64,000 bases of DNA, from the NCBI GenBank assembly GCA_963718315.1, contig CAVQZC010000007.1, positions 868,001-932,000 on the forward strand. The letters are read 5' to 3'. The stretch comes from CAVQZC01 sp963718315 (GTDB taxonomy: Bacteria > Actinomycetota > Thermoleophilia > Gaiellales > JAICJC01). Shown piece by piece: positions 9,418 to 19,091 of this stretch (positions are counted from its first letter, which is position 1; the number at the start of each line of letters is the position of its first letter). Under the pieces are notes generated by a model. That model was not told where the DNA came from and ran no database searches. It saw nothing but the letters and a program-made list of their open reading frames with translations. The translations under genes were made by a program, and so were the position numbers.

Positions 9418-11994
9418 TTGGCGTCCAGCCAGGAGGAGCCGATCCCGATGTCGATCTCGAGCGGCGGGTCGAGCGGGTAGGCGCCGGTCATCTCCTCCCG
9501 CACGATCGCCCGCAGCGCCTGCGTCTCGCCGTCGGCCGCCTCGAACAGCAGCTCGTCGTGGATCTGCAGCACCAGCCGCGACCGCCGGCCCTCGTCCCGC
9601 AGGCGCCGGTGGCAGCCGATCATCGCCACCTTGATGATGTCCGCGGCGCTGCCCTGCATGACCGTGTTCACGGCCAGCCGCTCGCCCAGGCTGCGGGTCT
9701 GGTAGTTGCCCGCCCGCAGCTCCGGAATCGGCCGCCGTCGCCCGAACAGCGTGGTCACGTAGCCGAGCTCCTTGGCCGACGCGATCACCGTCTCGATGAA
9801 CTTGTTGACCTCCGGGAAGCGCGCCAGGTAGAGGTCGATGAAGCTCTGCGCCTCCTCCCGCGAGATTCCCAGCTGCTCCGACAGGCCGAAGGCGCTGATC
9901 CCGTAGATGATCCCGAAGTTGACGGCCTTGGCGCGGTTTCGCTCCTCGCTCGTCAGGGTGGCCGGATCACGGCCGAGCACCTGGGCGGCGGTGGCGCGGT
10001 GGATGTCCTCGCCGCGGGCGAAGGTGTCCTTCAGCGCGGGCTCACCGGACAGGTGGGCGAGGATCCGTAGCTCGACCTGGGAGTAGTCGGCGGACAGGAT
10101 CTGGAAGCCGTCGGCGGCGACGAAGGCGCTTCGGATCTCGCGCCCCAGCGGCGTCCGCACGGGGATGTTCTGCAGGTTCGGGCGGATCGACGATAGGCGG
10201 CCTGTGGCGGCCGTGGTCTGCGAGAAGGTGGTGTGCAGCCGCCCCTCCTCGTCGATCAGCTCGGGCAGCGGCTGCAGGTAGGTGCTGAGCAGCTTCGACT
10301 GCTCACGCCAGGCCTCGACCACGTCGATGATCGGATGCTTGTCGCGAAGCTTCGCCAGCACCCGCGCGTCGGTCGAGTACCCGGTCTTGCCCTTGCGGTC
10401 GGCGGGCAGGCCGAGCCGCTCGAACAGCACCTCGCCCAGCTGCTTGGGCGATCCCAGCGTGAAGGGGCCGCCGGCGAGCTCGTAGGCGGTCGCCTCCAGC
10501 TCGTCCACCTGGTCGGCCAGCTTGGCGGCGATCTCGGCCAGCCGGTAGCTGTCGATCCGAACGCCGGTGCGCTCCATGTCGGCCAGCACGGGGATCAGCG
10601 GCAGCTCGATGTCGCGGTAGAGCGGCCCCATCTCCCGCTCCTCCACGCGCTGCAGCAGGCGCGTGTGCAGCGCGAGCGCTGGTCGCAGCCGCCAGGATCA
10701 GCTCGGCCGTCTCCGGCTCGGCCTGCGTGCGCAGCTCGAGACCGGCCTCCTCGCGGAGGTCGGCGATGGCGTAGTCGGAGCGGCCGGGATCGATCAGGTA
10801 CGCGGCAATCTGCGTGTCTCCCGCAGGCGTCAGGGCGGGTAGCTTGAGGCCGTGGGTCAGCACCCGGCGGTCGCGGAGCGCATCGAGCACGGCCCGCTCG
10901 GGCACGTCGAGCAGCAGAGCCTCGCCCTCGGCGGCGGCGACCGCGAACCGGCTCCCGTCGGAGGCCAGAGCGACCTCGTGCGGCACGCCCTTCAGCTCGG
11001 CGACGCCGGCCGCGCGCCAGGGCACGTCGTCGGTGACGACCGGCTCCCGCTCCGCCGCCGGCACCGCCTCCTCCAGCTCGTCGACCCGTCCCAGCAGGGC
11101 CCGGAACTCGAGCTTGCGGAACAGCTCCTTCATCCCTGACCGATCGGGCGGATTCGCGACCAGCTCGTTGAAGTCGACCTCCAGCGGCACCGCGCGGTCG
11201 ATGGTGGCCAGCAGCTTCGACCTCTCGGCGTCGTCGCGATGGGCGGCCAGCGTCTCGCGGCGCTTGGTGCCGGAGACCTCGTCGAGGTGCTCGTAGACGC
11301 CCTCCATGGTGCCGAACTGGATCAGCAGCTCGGCGGCGGTCTTGTCTCCGATCCCCGGCACCCCGAGGATGTTGTCGGAGGTGTCGCCCTTGAGGCCGAT
11401 GAAGTCGGGAATCTGCTCCGGCCCGATGCCGTAGCGCTGGCGGATCCTCTCGGGCGTGTAGACGACCACGTCCGAGACGCCGCGCGGGGTCATCATGATG
11501 CAGACCTTGTCGGAGGCGAGCTGGAAGGCGTCGCGGTCGGTGGAGACCACGCACACCGAGTGGCCCTGGGCCTCGGCGATGGTGGCCAGCGTGCCGATCA
11601 CGTCGTCGGCCTCGTTGCCCTCGACCCGCAGGTTGCGGTAGCCGAACGCCTCGACCAGCGGTGCGAAGTACGGCTGCTGGGCCTTCAGCAGCTCGGGCGT
11701 CGGCTTGCGGTGGGCCTTGTAGTCGGGGTCGAGCTCGAGCCGGCGGGTGGGCCGCTCGTCCCAGGCGACCAGCACGGTCTTGGGCCGGTAGTCGACCAGC
11801 AGTCGCATCAGCATGTTGGCCATGCCCAGCAGCGCGTTGGTCGGCTGTCCGTCCACCGTCTGCAGCTCCTCCGGCAGGGCGTAGAAGCCGCGGTAGGCAA
11901 GCCCGTTGCCGTCCACCAGGAACACGTCGCAGGAATGAGCCGGTTCGTCTGACAGGTCGAGCTCAGACGGCTTCGTCTGCTTCGCGGTCACCAT
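9414..11994 (-). CDS. polA: DNA polymerase I (one frameshift)
   Basis: About 860 residues after removal of one extra base near 10682. Functions in Okazaki fragment processing and repair synthesis. The N-terminal 5'-3' exonuclease domain has VDGNGLAYRGFYAL, NEADDVIGTLA and FIGLKGDTSDNILGVPGIGDKTA. The middle 3'-5' exonuclease domain is degenerate: no DxE motif I, and HGLKLPAL in place of motif II, so proofreading is probably absent, as in Taq-type enzymes. The polymerase domain has motif A SADYSQVELRILAHLS, motif B RAKAVNFGIIYG and motif C QIHDELLFE. The frameshift falls between the exonuclease-like and polymerase domains; given the essential role I treat it as an error. Divergent from the malic enzyme gene. 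Confidence 0.95.
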
Positions 11995-12068
11995 CCATCC
12001 AAGCCTACTGCCTGAGGCACACCAGCTTCGCCGTATCTAAGGTCGTGTCGGATACCCTTCGCGGTCTC

Positions 12069-13511
12069 ATGTCGCCGACTCCGTCCGCCTCCTACAGCCT
12101 GACGATGCGCATCGAGCTCCCCTCCGGGCCGGGCTCGTTTGCCGCCGTGGCGTCGGCGATCGCGGACGCCAACGGCGAGATCGGCGCGATCGACCTGGTG
12201 CGGGTCACGCGCGAGCACACGATTCGCGACATCACCGTCTCGGCCACCGACTCCGACCACGGCCAGCAGATCGTCGACGCGGTGCGCGGCGTCGACGGTG
12301 TCACCATCGTCAACGTCTCCGACCGCACCTTCCTGATGCACCTGGGCGGCAAGATCGAGGTTCACAACAAGGTGCCGGTGAAGACGCGCGACGACCTCTC
12401 GATGGCCTACACGCCGGGCGTCGCCCGCGTCTGCCTGGCGATCGCCGAGGATCCCGAGAAGGCTCGCACGCTGACGATCAAGCAGAACACCGTCGCGGTG
12501 GTCACCGACGGCACGGCCGTGCTCGGCCTGGGCGACATCGGGCCCGAGGCCGCCATGCCGGTGATGGAGGGCAAGGCGATGCTGTTCAAGGAGTTCGCCG
12601 GCATCGATGCCTGGCCGCTGGCGCTGGCCACCAAGGACACCGACGAGATCATCGCCATCGTCAAGGCGATCGCCCCCGGGTTCGGCGGCATCAATCTCGA
12701 GGACATCGCCGCACCCCGCTGCTTCGAGATCGAGGGCCGGCTGCGCCGCGAGCTCGACATCCCCGTCTTCCACGACGACCAGCACGGCACCGCGGTGGTG
12801 GTGCTCGCCGGGCTGCTGAACGCGGCCAAGCTGGTGCAGAAGCGGATGGACGAGCTGAAGGTGGTGCTGGTCGGCGTCGGCGCCGCAGGCGTCGCCGTCA
12901 CCAAGCTGCTGCTGCTTGCGGGCGTCTCCGACATCATCGGCTGCGACCGCGAGGGCTCACTGTTCGCCGGCAAGAAGGGGCTGGTCGGGATCAAGAAGTG
13001 GTACGCCAAGCACACCAACCCGCGCGGCTTCGACGGCACCGCGAACGAGGCGCTGGCGGGCGCCGACGTCTTCATCGGGCTGTCCGGCCCGGGCGCCGTC
13101 AGCGTCGAGGCCATCCGTACGATGGCCGAGGACGCGATCGTGTTTGCCATGGCGAACCCCACGCCCGAGGTGCCGCCCGAGGAGATCGGCGACTTCGCCC
13201 GGGTGATCGCCACCGGCCGCTCCGACTATCCGAACCAGGTCAACAACGTGCTCTGCTTCCCGGGCATGTTCCGAGGCGCGCTGGACGCCTCGGCGACCAC
13301 CATCAACGAGGAGATGAACCTGGCCGCCGCCCGCGCGATCGCCTCCGTGATCGCCGAGGACGAGCTGCACGAGGACTACGTCATCCCCAGCGTGTTCAAC
13401 AAGTCGGTCGTCGAGCAGGTTGCCGCAGCGGTGATCGACGCAGCGGTGCGCACGGGCGTCGCGCAGCGGGAGACGGTGCGCGACACCGCCGCCAGCCAGA
13501 TCTACCGGTAG
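12069..13511 (+). CDS. NAD(P)-dependent malic enzyme with N-terminal ACT domain
   Basis: 480 residues. Oxidatively decarboxylates malate to pyruvate. The N-terminal segment of about 85 residues (YSLTMRIELPSGPGSFAAV onward) is an ACT domain, probably sensing an amino acid or other small effector. The catalytic part begins at VHNKVPVKTRDDLSMAYTPGV (Tyr and nearby Lys catalytic), followed by GDIGPEAAMPVMEGKA, FHDDQHGTA (metal-binding Asp) and the Rossmann motif VGVGAAGVA. ATG 12069 is chosen because the ACT strand begins soon after; upstream sequence belongs to polA on the other strand. Followed 6 bp later by a cupin gene. Confidence 0.92.
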   Translation: MSPTPSASYSLTMRIELPSGPGSFAAVASAIADANGEIGAIDLVRVTREHTIRDITVSATDSDHGQQIVDAVRGVDGVTIVNVSDRTFLMHLGGKIEVHNKVPVKTRDDLSMAYTPGVARVCLAIAEDPEKARTLTIKQNTVAVVTDGTAVLGLGDIGPEAAMPVMEGKAMLFKEFAGIDAWPLALATKDTDEIIAIVKAIAPGFGGINLEDIAAPRCFEIEGRLRRELDIPVFHDDQHGTAVVVLAGLLNAAKLVQKRMDELKVVLVGVGAAGVAVTKLLLLAGVSDIIGCDREGSLFAGKKGLVGIKKWYAKHTNPRGFDGTANEALAGADVFIGLSGPGAVSVEAIRTMAEDAIVFAMANPTPEVPPEEIGDFARVIATGRSDYPNQVNNVLCFPGMFRGALDASATTINEEMNLAAARAIASVIAEDELHEDYVIPSVFNKSVVEQVAAAVIDAAVRTGVAQRETVRDTAASQIYR

Positions 13512-13517
13512 GCCCGG

Positions 13518-13859
13518 ATGCGGATCGGCCAGCTTGACGACTCCGAGCGCCGCCCGATCACCGATCACGGGAGCGTCGGCGCCTCGGTCCTGCCCGTGGC
13601 GCGGGGAGAACACGTCAGCGTCGTCCAGATCGAGCTCGAGCCGGACGGCGTGCTCGGCATGCACCCCGCGGTCGTGCCTCAGCTCTTCGTCGTGATTGCG
13701 GGAGAGGGCACGGTGCAGACCGGCGACGGCGATCCCCAGCTGGTGGCCGCCGGCGACGCCGTGTGGTGGGACAGCGGGGAGCGGCACGAGACGAGGTCGA
13801 CGGCCGGCCTCATCGCCCTCGTGATCGAGTCGCCGGGCCTCGATCCGCTGGAGTTCTAG
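13518..13859 (+). CDS. small cupin-fold protein
   Basis: 113 residues forming a single cupin barrel: QIELEPDGVLGMHPAVVPQLFVVIAGEG (motif 1, with only a His/Gln set) and PQLVAAGDAVWWDSGERHETRS (motif 2 with H). Such single-domain cupins often bind metal or small ligands and act as sensors or isomerases; none can be assigned. It lies just behind the malic enzyme on the same strand and overlaps the glnA end by 4 bp convergently. It starts at ATG 13518, right after the malic enzyme stop, so cotranslation is likely. Confidence 0.7.
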   Translation: MRIGQLDDSERRPITDHGSVGASVLPVARGEHVSVVQIELEPDGVLGMHPAVVPQLFVVIAGEGTVQTGDGDPQLVAAGDAVWWDSGERHETRSTAGLIALVIESPGLDPLEF

Positions 13860-15181
13860 TACCGGTCCATGTACTGGTCGAGCTCCCACTGGTGCACCTG
13901 CTCGTTGTAGGAGGCCCACTCGGACCGCTTCAGCGCCAGGTACTCGGTGAAGATGTGCTCGCCGAGGGCGCTTCGCATCACATCGTCGGCTTCCAGCGCC
14001 TCCAGCGCGTGCACGAGATCGTGCGGCAGGCTGGTGATGCCGTACTCGGCCGACTCCTCCTCGGTCAGGTCATAGATGTTGCGGTTGACCGGCTCCGGTG
14101 GCGTCATCCCCCCGTTGATGCCGTCCAGCCCGGCCTCGAGCATGCAGGCCAGCGCCAGGTAGGGGTTCGCGGTCGGGTCGGGCGTGCGCAGCTCGATCCG
14201 GGTCGAGCGCCCGCGCTTGGCCGGCACCCGGATCGCGGCAGACCGGTTGCCCGGTGACCAGGCGATGTAGACCGGCGCCTCGTAGCCCGGCAGCAGCCGC
14301 TTGTAGGAGTTGACCGTCGGGTTGGCCACCGCCGTGATCGCGGGCAGATGGCTGAGGATGCCGGCGATGTAGGCGTAGGCCTCCTTCGACAGCTTCAGAT
14401 CGTCGCTCTCGTCCAGAAAGGCGTTCTCGTCTCCGCGCGCCAGCGACTGGTTGACGTGCATGCCCGACCCGTTCTCGCCGTGGATCGGCTTGGCCATGAA
14501 CGTGGCGTGCATGCCGTGGCGGGCGGCGATCACCTTGACCACCATCCGGAAGGTGATCAGGTTGTCGGCGGTGGTCAGGGCGTCGTCGTGGCGGAAGTCG
14601 ATCTCGTGCTGGCCGATCGCGACCTCGTGGTGCGCCGCCTCCAGGTGGAAGCCCATCTGCTGCAGCGTGATCTCGATGTCGCGCCGGCAGTCCTCGCCCT
14701 TGTCGATGGGGGCAACGTCGAAGTAGGTCGCGGCGTCGTGGGGATCGACGGTCGGGTTGCCGTCGGCGTCGGTGCGGAACAGGAAGAACTCGGCCTCGGG
14801 GCCGACGTTCATCGTGTAGCCGAGGTCGGCTGCCTGCTTCAGCACCCGCTTCAGGTTCGACCGCGGGTCGCCGGCGAAGGGCTGGCCGTCGGGGTCGGCG
14901 ACGTCGCAGATCAGCCGCGCGGTGCGCTGCTGCTCGGTGCCCCGCCAGGGCAGCACGGCGTAGGTCGACGGATCGGGCAGGAAGTACATGTCCGACTGCT
15001 CGATGCGCTTGAACCCGCGGATCGACGACCCGTCGAACATCAACTCGTTGTCGAGCGCCTTCTCGAGCTCCTCCGTGGGAATCGAGACGTTCTTGACTGC
15101 TCCGTACGGCTCCGTGAACTGCAGCCGGACGAACGCGACGTTGTCGCGCCGGCAGCGCTCGAGCACTTCCTGCTTATCCAT
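13856..15181 (-). CDS. glnA: glutamine synthetase, type I (alpha-like)
   Basis: 441 residues. ATP-dependent synthesis of glutamine from glutamate and ammonia. Landmarks: MFDGSSIRGFKRIEQSDM, MNVGPEAEFFLFRTD, the metal ligands in GQHEIDF, the ATP-site segment KPIHGENGSGMHVNQSL, the glutamate site VNSYKRLLPGYEAP, and RIELRTPDPTANPYLA. The shorter length and the region around NIYDLTEEESAEYGI fit the GSI-alpha class, regulated by feedback or regulator proteins rather than adenylylation; that is an inference from length and motif. A strong ribosome site, GAGGAGG, precedes the ATG. Confidence 0.95.
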   Translation of the reverse strand: MDKQEVLERCRRDNVAFVRLQFTEPYGAVKNVSIPTEELEKALDNELMFDGSSIRGFKRIEQSDMYFLPDPSTYAVLPWRGTEQQRTARLICDVADPDGQPFAGDPRSNLKRVLKQAADLGYTMNVGPEAEFFLFRTDADGNPTVDPHDAATYFDVAPIDKGEDCRRDIEITLQQMGFHLEAAHHEVAIGQHEIDFRHDDALTTADNLITFRMVVKVIAARHGMHATFMAKPIHGENGSGMHVNQSLARGDENAFLDESDDLKLSKEAYAYIAGILSHLPAITAVANPTVNSYKRLLPGYEAPVYIAWSPGNRSAAIRVPAKRGRSTRIELRTPDPTANPYLALACMLEAGLDGINGGMTPPEPVNRNIYDLTEEESAEYGITSLPHDLVHALEALEADDVMRSALGEHIFTEYLALKRSEWASYNEQVHQWELDQYMDRY

Positions 15182-15272
15182 GACCCTCCTCGGTGGTGGC
15201 GACTACGAGGAGGCCAGTTTATTGGATGGGTCAGTCCTACCAGCGCGTGACTGGTCGCGAGCTCCGACTGAG

Positions 15273-15289
15273 CGCGGGCTTCGCCCGCG
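15273..15289. terminator. GC-rich hairpin between the efflux operon and glnA
   Basis: A perfect 7-bp stem, CGCGGGC/GCCCGCG, with a TTC loop lies in the 194-bp gap between glnA (start 15181) and the end of the DHA2 pump gene (15376), both on the minus strand. It may end the efflux operon transcript. There is no T-run on either side, so strength is uncertain. The rest of the gap should hold the glnA promoter, which I cannot place. Confidence 0.35.
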
Positions 15290-15375
15290 ATCAGCCGGCC
15301 TCGCTGCGGCGCGAACCGTCAGGCTGGGGTTCGCACTCGCCCAGTCAACACGCCGATTCGGCCTGAACCATCCGG

Positions 15376-16869
15376 CTAGCCGACCGGCTCGAGCACCGGC
15401 TCCAGCGCGGGCTCGACGTCGACCACGGGGGCCTCCGCCGGCTCGGCCGGATGGTGGCTGCGAATGCCGACCACCGCGACCACCGCACCGACCAGAGCGA
15501 CCGCTACCGACAGCAGCAGCGAGCGCGACAGCGCGTAGATGAAGGCGTCCCGGGCTGCGAGCTGCTTGCTCTCGCCGCCGGCGATCAGATCGGGGATCCG
15601 GCTGGCGGTGATGTGCTGGAAGACGGCGGTCAGGGTGGCGACCCCGAACACGCCGCCGATCATCCGCGACATGGACAGGATGCCGGACGCGACGCCCGCC
15701 TTGGTGCGGTCGACGCTGCCCATCACAGCCGCGGTCATCGGCGACATGGTCAGGCCCATCCCGACGCCGCCGATGATGAACGCCGGCAGCAGGGTGGCAT
15801 AGCCGCTGTTCGCCGTGATCAGGGACTCGATCGCCAGCGAGATGGCGACCAGCACCATGCCCAGCGCCAGCAGCCAGCGCGACCCGAAGCGGTCGGACAG
15901 CCGGCCGGCGATCGGCGCCGTGGCGATGATCAGCAGCGTCATCGGCAGGAACCGGACACCGGTCTGCAGCGCCGACAGCCCCAGGGCGTTCTGCATGTAC
16001 AGCGTGATGAAGAAGAACGTCGCGAACATCGAGTACGAGACCAGGAAGCCGATCGCCGTGCCCGCGCTGAACGTGCGGTTCTTGAAGAACCCGAGGTCGA
16101 CCATCGGCTCCGCGGCGCGCAGCTGGAGGGCGACGAACGCCCCCAGCGAGACGATCGCGACGGCGAACATGCCCAGGGTGCGGGTCGAGGTCCAGCCGTA
16201 GTCGTTGGCCTGCACGAGGCCGAGCACGAGCAGGAACAGGCCCAGCGACAGGGTCGCGATGCCTGCGTAGTCAACGCGGCCCGAGGCGGTCTCGTCGCGC
16301 GACTCGCGGACGGCGTAGAGGGTGACCGGGATCGCGATCAGGGCGACCGGGACGTTGAGGAAGAAGATCCACTCCCAGCCCGCCTTCTCGACGATCAGGC
16401 CGCCCAGCACCGGGCCCATGCCCAGCGCCATGCCGGAGATGCCGGCCCAGAGGCCGAGCGCACGGCCGCGCTCGCTGCCGTGAAAGGTGTTGGTCAGGAT
16501 CGACAGCGAGCCCGGCATCAGGAACGCGGCACCCGCACCCTGGGCGGCGCGCCAGAACACCAGCTCGTTGATCGAGCCGGAGAGGCCTGCGCCGATCGAG
16601 GACGCGGTGAACAGCACGATGCCGAACAGGAACATGCGCTTGCGGCCGAACAGGTCGCCCAGGCGGCCGCCGGTGATCAGCAGCACGCCGAACGACAGCG
16701 CGTAGGCGTTGACCACCCACGAGAGGCCGGAGATGGAGGAGTGGAAGTCGCGGCTGATCGACGGCAGCGCGATATTCGCGACCGTGTTGTCGAGCATGAC
16801 CATGAACAGCGCGAAGCACATCGCGCCCAACGTCCACCACTTGCGATTTTCCTCAGTGATTGCGGGCAT
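15376..16869 (-). CDS. DHA2-family multidrug efflux MFS transporter
   Basis: 497 residues with about 14 hydrophobic segments. Opens with WWTLGAMCFALFMVMLDNTV, the 'LDxTVVNVALP' motif C-like start of EmrB/QacA-type drug:H+ antiporters. Motif A is present as GRLGDLFGRKRMFL. It exports drugs or other amphipathic compounds using the proton gradient. The ATG at 16869 begins MPAITEENRKWW, and overlaps the end of the marR gene by 17 bp, so the two form an operon; this pairing predicts repression of the pump by the MarR protein. Confidence 0.9.
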   Translation of the reverse strand: MPAITEENRKWWTLGAMCFALFMVMLDNTVANIALPSISRDFHSSISGLSWVVNAYALSFGVLLITGGRLGDLFGRKRMFLFGIVLFTASSIGAGLSGSINELVFWRAAQGAGAAFLMPGSLSILTNTFHGSERGRALGLWAGISGMALGMGPVLGGLIVEKAGWEWIFFLNVPVALIAIPVTLYAVRESRDETASGRVDYAGIATLSLGLFLLVLGLVQANDYGWTSTRTLGMFAVAIVSLGAFVALQLRAAEPMVDLGFFKNRTFSAGTAIGFLVSYSMFATFFFITLYMQNALGLSALQTGVRFLPMTLLIIATAPIAGRLSDRFGSRWLLALGMVLVAISLAIESLITANSGYATLLPAFIIGGVGMGLTMSPMTAAVMGSVDRTKAGVASGILSMSRMIGGVFGVATLTAVFQHITASRIPDLIAGGESKQLAARDAFIYALSRSLLLSVAVALVGAVVAVVGIRSHHPAEPAEAPVVDVEPALEPVLEPVG

Positions 16870-17344
16870 CTCGCCCCTCCTTTCGCTCCAGCTCCTCCGC
16901 AACACGGCGAAAGGCATCGTCCAGTGATCGCAGCTCATCCGCAGACAGGTGGCTGAACGCCTTGGCGGTCTGCTCCTGCCAGGTCGGCATCCGCGCCTGC
17001 AGCGCGGCGCCTGACTTGGTCAGCTCGACCCACACCACGCGCCGGTCCTCGCTGTCGCGCTCGCGCTTGATGAAGCCCTGTTGCTCCAGCCGGTCGAACA
17101 CGCCCGTGGCGGTCGAGGCAAGCATGTCGCACTCGCGGCACAGCTCGCCGCTCGACGTCCGGCCGCCGGCGGCACCGAGGCCGCGCAGCACCGTCGCCTG
17201 GGGCAGCGTCAGGCCAAGCTCGTCGAGCTGCACCCGCAGCTCGCGCTTGGTCAGCTTGAAGACGCGCATCATGCGCTCGGCGAGATCCGCCGCCAGCTCC
17301 TGCTTTGTCATCGTTCGTGTCGCCATGGTTCGTGTGTGATCCAT
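16853..17344 (-). CDS. MarR-family transcriptional regulator
   Basis: 163 residues. Winged helix with LDELGLTLPQATVLRGLGAAGG, the recognition region SGELCRECDMLASTATGVFDRLEQQGFIKRE, the wing DSEDRRVVWVELTKSG, and a C-terminal dimerisation helix (LSADELRSLDDAFRRVAEEL). Such proteins repress neighbouring efflux genes until a phenolic or drug ligand binds. It is the first gene of the operon with the DHA2 pump and has a clear promoter upstream (17370-17398) with repeated GTTCGTGT motifs, suggesting autorepression. ATG 17344 is used; ATG 17326 is a possible alternative. Confidence 0.9.
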   Translation of the reverse strand: MDHTRTMATRTMTKQELAADLAERMMRVFKLTKRELRVQLDELGLTLPQATVLRGLGAAGGRTSSGELCRECDMLASTATGVFDRLEQQGFIKRERDSEDRRVVWVELTKSGAALQARMPTWQEQTAKAFSHLSADELRSLDDAFRRVAEELERKEGRDARNH

Positions 17345-17369
17345 TGTCTCGCGGAAAGTACGTACACGA

Positions 17370-17398
17370 ACTATAGCGACGCGAACATCCTCCGTCAA
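17370..17398 (-). promoter_or_regulatory. sigma70-type promoter of the marR-efflux operon
   Basis: On the minus strand TTGACG (17398-17393) and TATAGT (17375-17370) are separated by exactly 17 bases, close to consensus and striking in this GC-rich sequence. It sits 26 bp before the marR ATG. The palindrome GTACGTAC (17357-17364) lies just downstream. An inverted ACACGAAC (17364-17371 on the plus strand) overlaps the -10, matching two GTTCGTGT copies inside the start of marR. Confidence 0.75.
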
Positions 17399-17418
17399 CT
17401 CCCCCGCTCGTCCGGGGG

Positions 17419-18603
17419 TCAGACGCGCTCGGCGGCGATGGCGATCTCCTCGGCCACCTCGACGATGTCGTGGTTGGCGTTGAAGACCCTCACCTGGCGG
17501 TGAGCGCCGGTGCCCTCGTCGAGCAGCCACTCGATTCGAGCCAGCTGCTTTGCACAGCCAAGCTCGCGGGCGATCGGCTTCAGGTCGCGCAGCCGCCGCT
17601 TGGCCAGCGTGCGCGCGGGCATGGTGACCCGCCGGCCCTGAGCCAGGTCCATCAGCTGGGCATCCAGGCCGTACCGCGCAGCCAGCCACTTGTTCTCGGC
17701 CACCAGCATGCGGTGGTACGGGATCGGGGGGTTGCCGTCCTCGATCTCGTCCAGCACATGCTTGACCAGGCACTGGACGTAGGCGGCCAGCGCGATCGTG
17801 TCCTCGATCCGGGTCTGCACGTCCATCACGCGCAGCTCGATCGTGCCGAAGCGAGGATGCGGGCGGATGTCCCACCACAGATGCGTGTAGTCGCCGATCG
17901 CCCCGGTCGCCTCCATGAATCCGACGGCATCGGCGTAGTCCTCGTAGTTCGCGAAGCGCGGCGGTAGGCCGCTGCGGGGGAAGGCGGCGAAGATCATTGC
18001 CCGAGTGGACGCGAGGCCGGTCTGCTCGCCTCGCCAGAACGGCGAGTTGGCGGACATCGCGAGCAGCACGGGGAGCTCGATCAGCAGGCCCTCCATGACC
18101 GCCATGCACGCCTCGGGCGAGGGCACGGCGACGTGCACGTGCATCCCGAACACCAGCTCACGGCGGGCCACGTACTGGAGCATCTCGACCAGCATCCGGT
18201 AGCGGTCGCGGGCGGTGATCTTCTGATGCTCGAAGAGCGAGAACGGGTGCGTCCCGGCCGCGCCGATGCGCATCCCGCGCGCGCGGGCGCGCTCGCTGGA
18301 GTAGCCGCGCAGGGCGCGAAGGTCGGCGTCCGCCTCGTCGATGTTCTTGCAGACGACGGTGCCGGACTCGAGCACGCATTGCATCAGCTCCGGCTTCAGC
18401 CGGTCGGAGAACTCGCTGCCGGCGGCGTCGTCGAGCAGCGGCTCGACGCCGCTGGTGAGGTCGAACGAGTCGGGGTCGAGGAGCATGTACTCCTCCTCCA
18501 CGCCGACCGTCAGCGGCGGCCCGGAGCCGAACTTGTGGTCGAGCACGCTCGACCGAGCGGCACCGCTCTTGCCAGTCCCGTGCCCTGGGGATTGCGCAGC
18601 CAT
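17419..18603 (-). CDS. YbdK-type carboxylate-amine ligase (glutamate-cysteine ligase 2 family)
   Basis: 394 residues of the GCS2 family. Conserved blocks: LTVGVEEEYMLLDPDSFDL (Glu metal/ATP site), LKPELMQCVLESGTVVCKN, GTHPFSLFEHQKIT, FGMHVHVAVPS, NSPFWRGEQTGLASTRAM, the DIRPHPRFGTIELRVMD metal site, and LVAENKWLAARYG. Members have weak gamma-glutamylcysteine ligase activity; actinobacterial paralogues may make other gamma-glutamyl amides, so the substrate is uncertain. The N-terminal 25 residues are extra and probably disordered. It lies 74 bp upstream of marR on the same strand but marR has its own promoter. Confidence 0.85.
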   Translation of the reverse strand: MAAQSPGHGTGKSGAARSSVLDHKFGSGPPLTVGVEEEYMLLDPDSFDLTSGVEPLLDDAAGSEFSDRLKPELMQCVLESGTVVCKNIDEADADLRALRGYSSERARARGMRIGAAGTHPFSLFEHQKITARDRYRMLVEMLQYVARRELVFGMHVHVAVPSPEACMAVMEGLLIELPVLLAMSANSPFWRGEQTGLASTRAMIFAAFPRSGLPPRFANYEDYADAVGFMEATGAIGDYTHLWWDIRPHPRFGTIELRVMDVQTRIEDTIALAAYVQCLVKHVLDEIEDGNPPIPYHRMLVAENKWLAARYGLDAQLMDLAQGRRVTMPARTLAKRRLRDLKPIARELGCAKQLARIEWLLDEGTGAHRQVRVFNANHDIVEVAEEIAIAAERV

Positions 18604-18671
18604 TGGGCGGTTTCTACCGGAAACCGGGCCGAACAGGAAGGACCGGTACGATCAGCGCAGCTGGAATACCA

Positions 18672-18755
18672 GCCGAAGTGGCGGAACTGGCAGACGCGCG
18701 GGACTCAAAATCCCGTGCCCGCAAGGGCGTGCGGGTTCGATTCCCGCCTTCGGCA
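18672..18755 (+). tRNA. tRNA-Leu, anticodon CAA
   Basis: 84 nt. The acceptor stem gccgaag pairs with cttcggc, followed by discriminator A at 18755; CCA is not encoded. The anticodon loop is CTCAAAA on a CGGGA/TCCCG stem, giving anticodon CAA (reads UUG). A long variable arm (gtgcccgcaagggcgtgc region) marks a class II tRNA, and the T arm is gcgggTTCGATTcccgc. The D-arm consensus tggcggaactggcagacgcg fits Leu. Confidence 0.95.
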
Positions 18756-18878
18756 TAGCGAGCAGGGCGACATGGACGACGTTTCGCGTCAACTGTGCCG
18801 TATCGCGCCAGTTCCAGCGGCCCGCGTATGGGCCTTGCTTGCAGGGGCTTTCTGCGGGAACGCACCAAGGAGTCAACG

Positions 18879-19091
18879 ATGGCGATCGACGAACGAGCGA
18901 ACATGGCGAACCTGGCCCGCGAGTACGACCAGCCCGTACTCGAAGGTCAGCTCAACAGCCCTGAGCGCCCGGATGCCAGGGCTAGCTGCGCTCGTGGGCC
19001 GAGTACAGGCGCCAGCGGCCGGGAACGCCCTTCAGCTTCTGCTCTCCGCGAGGCTCGAATGACAGGCGGGACCCGGCCACGAGGTCCCTAA
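18879..19091 (+). CDS. short hypothetical ORF behind tRNA-Leu
   Basis: 70 codons from ATG 18879, with a good ribosome site (aaggag, 6 bases before the ATG). It begins MAIDERANMANLAREYDQPV. The first 34 codons lie in free space; the rest overlaps the end of the cyclase gene on the other strand and reads like a shadow. It may be a real micro-protein with a shifted stop, or the stub of a truncated gene. Not recognised. Confidence 0.3.
   Translation: MAIDERANMANLAREYDQPVLEGQLNSPERPDARASCARGPSTGASGRERPSASALREARMTGGTRPRGP

Noticed and set aside
18614..18904. Minus-strand frame over the tRNA encoding ...EGGNRTRTPLRARDFESRAS...
   Set aside because: A classic false protein produced by reading antisense through a tRNA-Leu gene; the tRNA explains the sequence.
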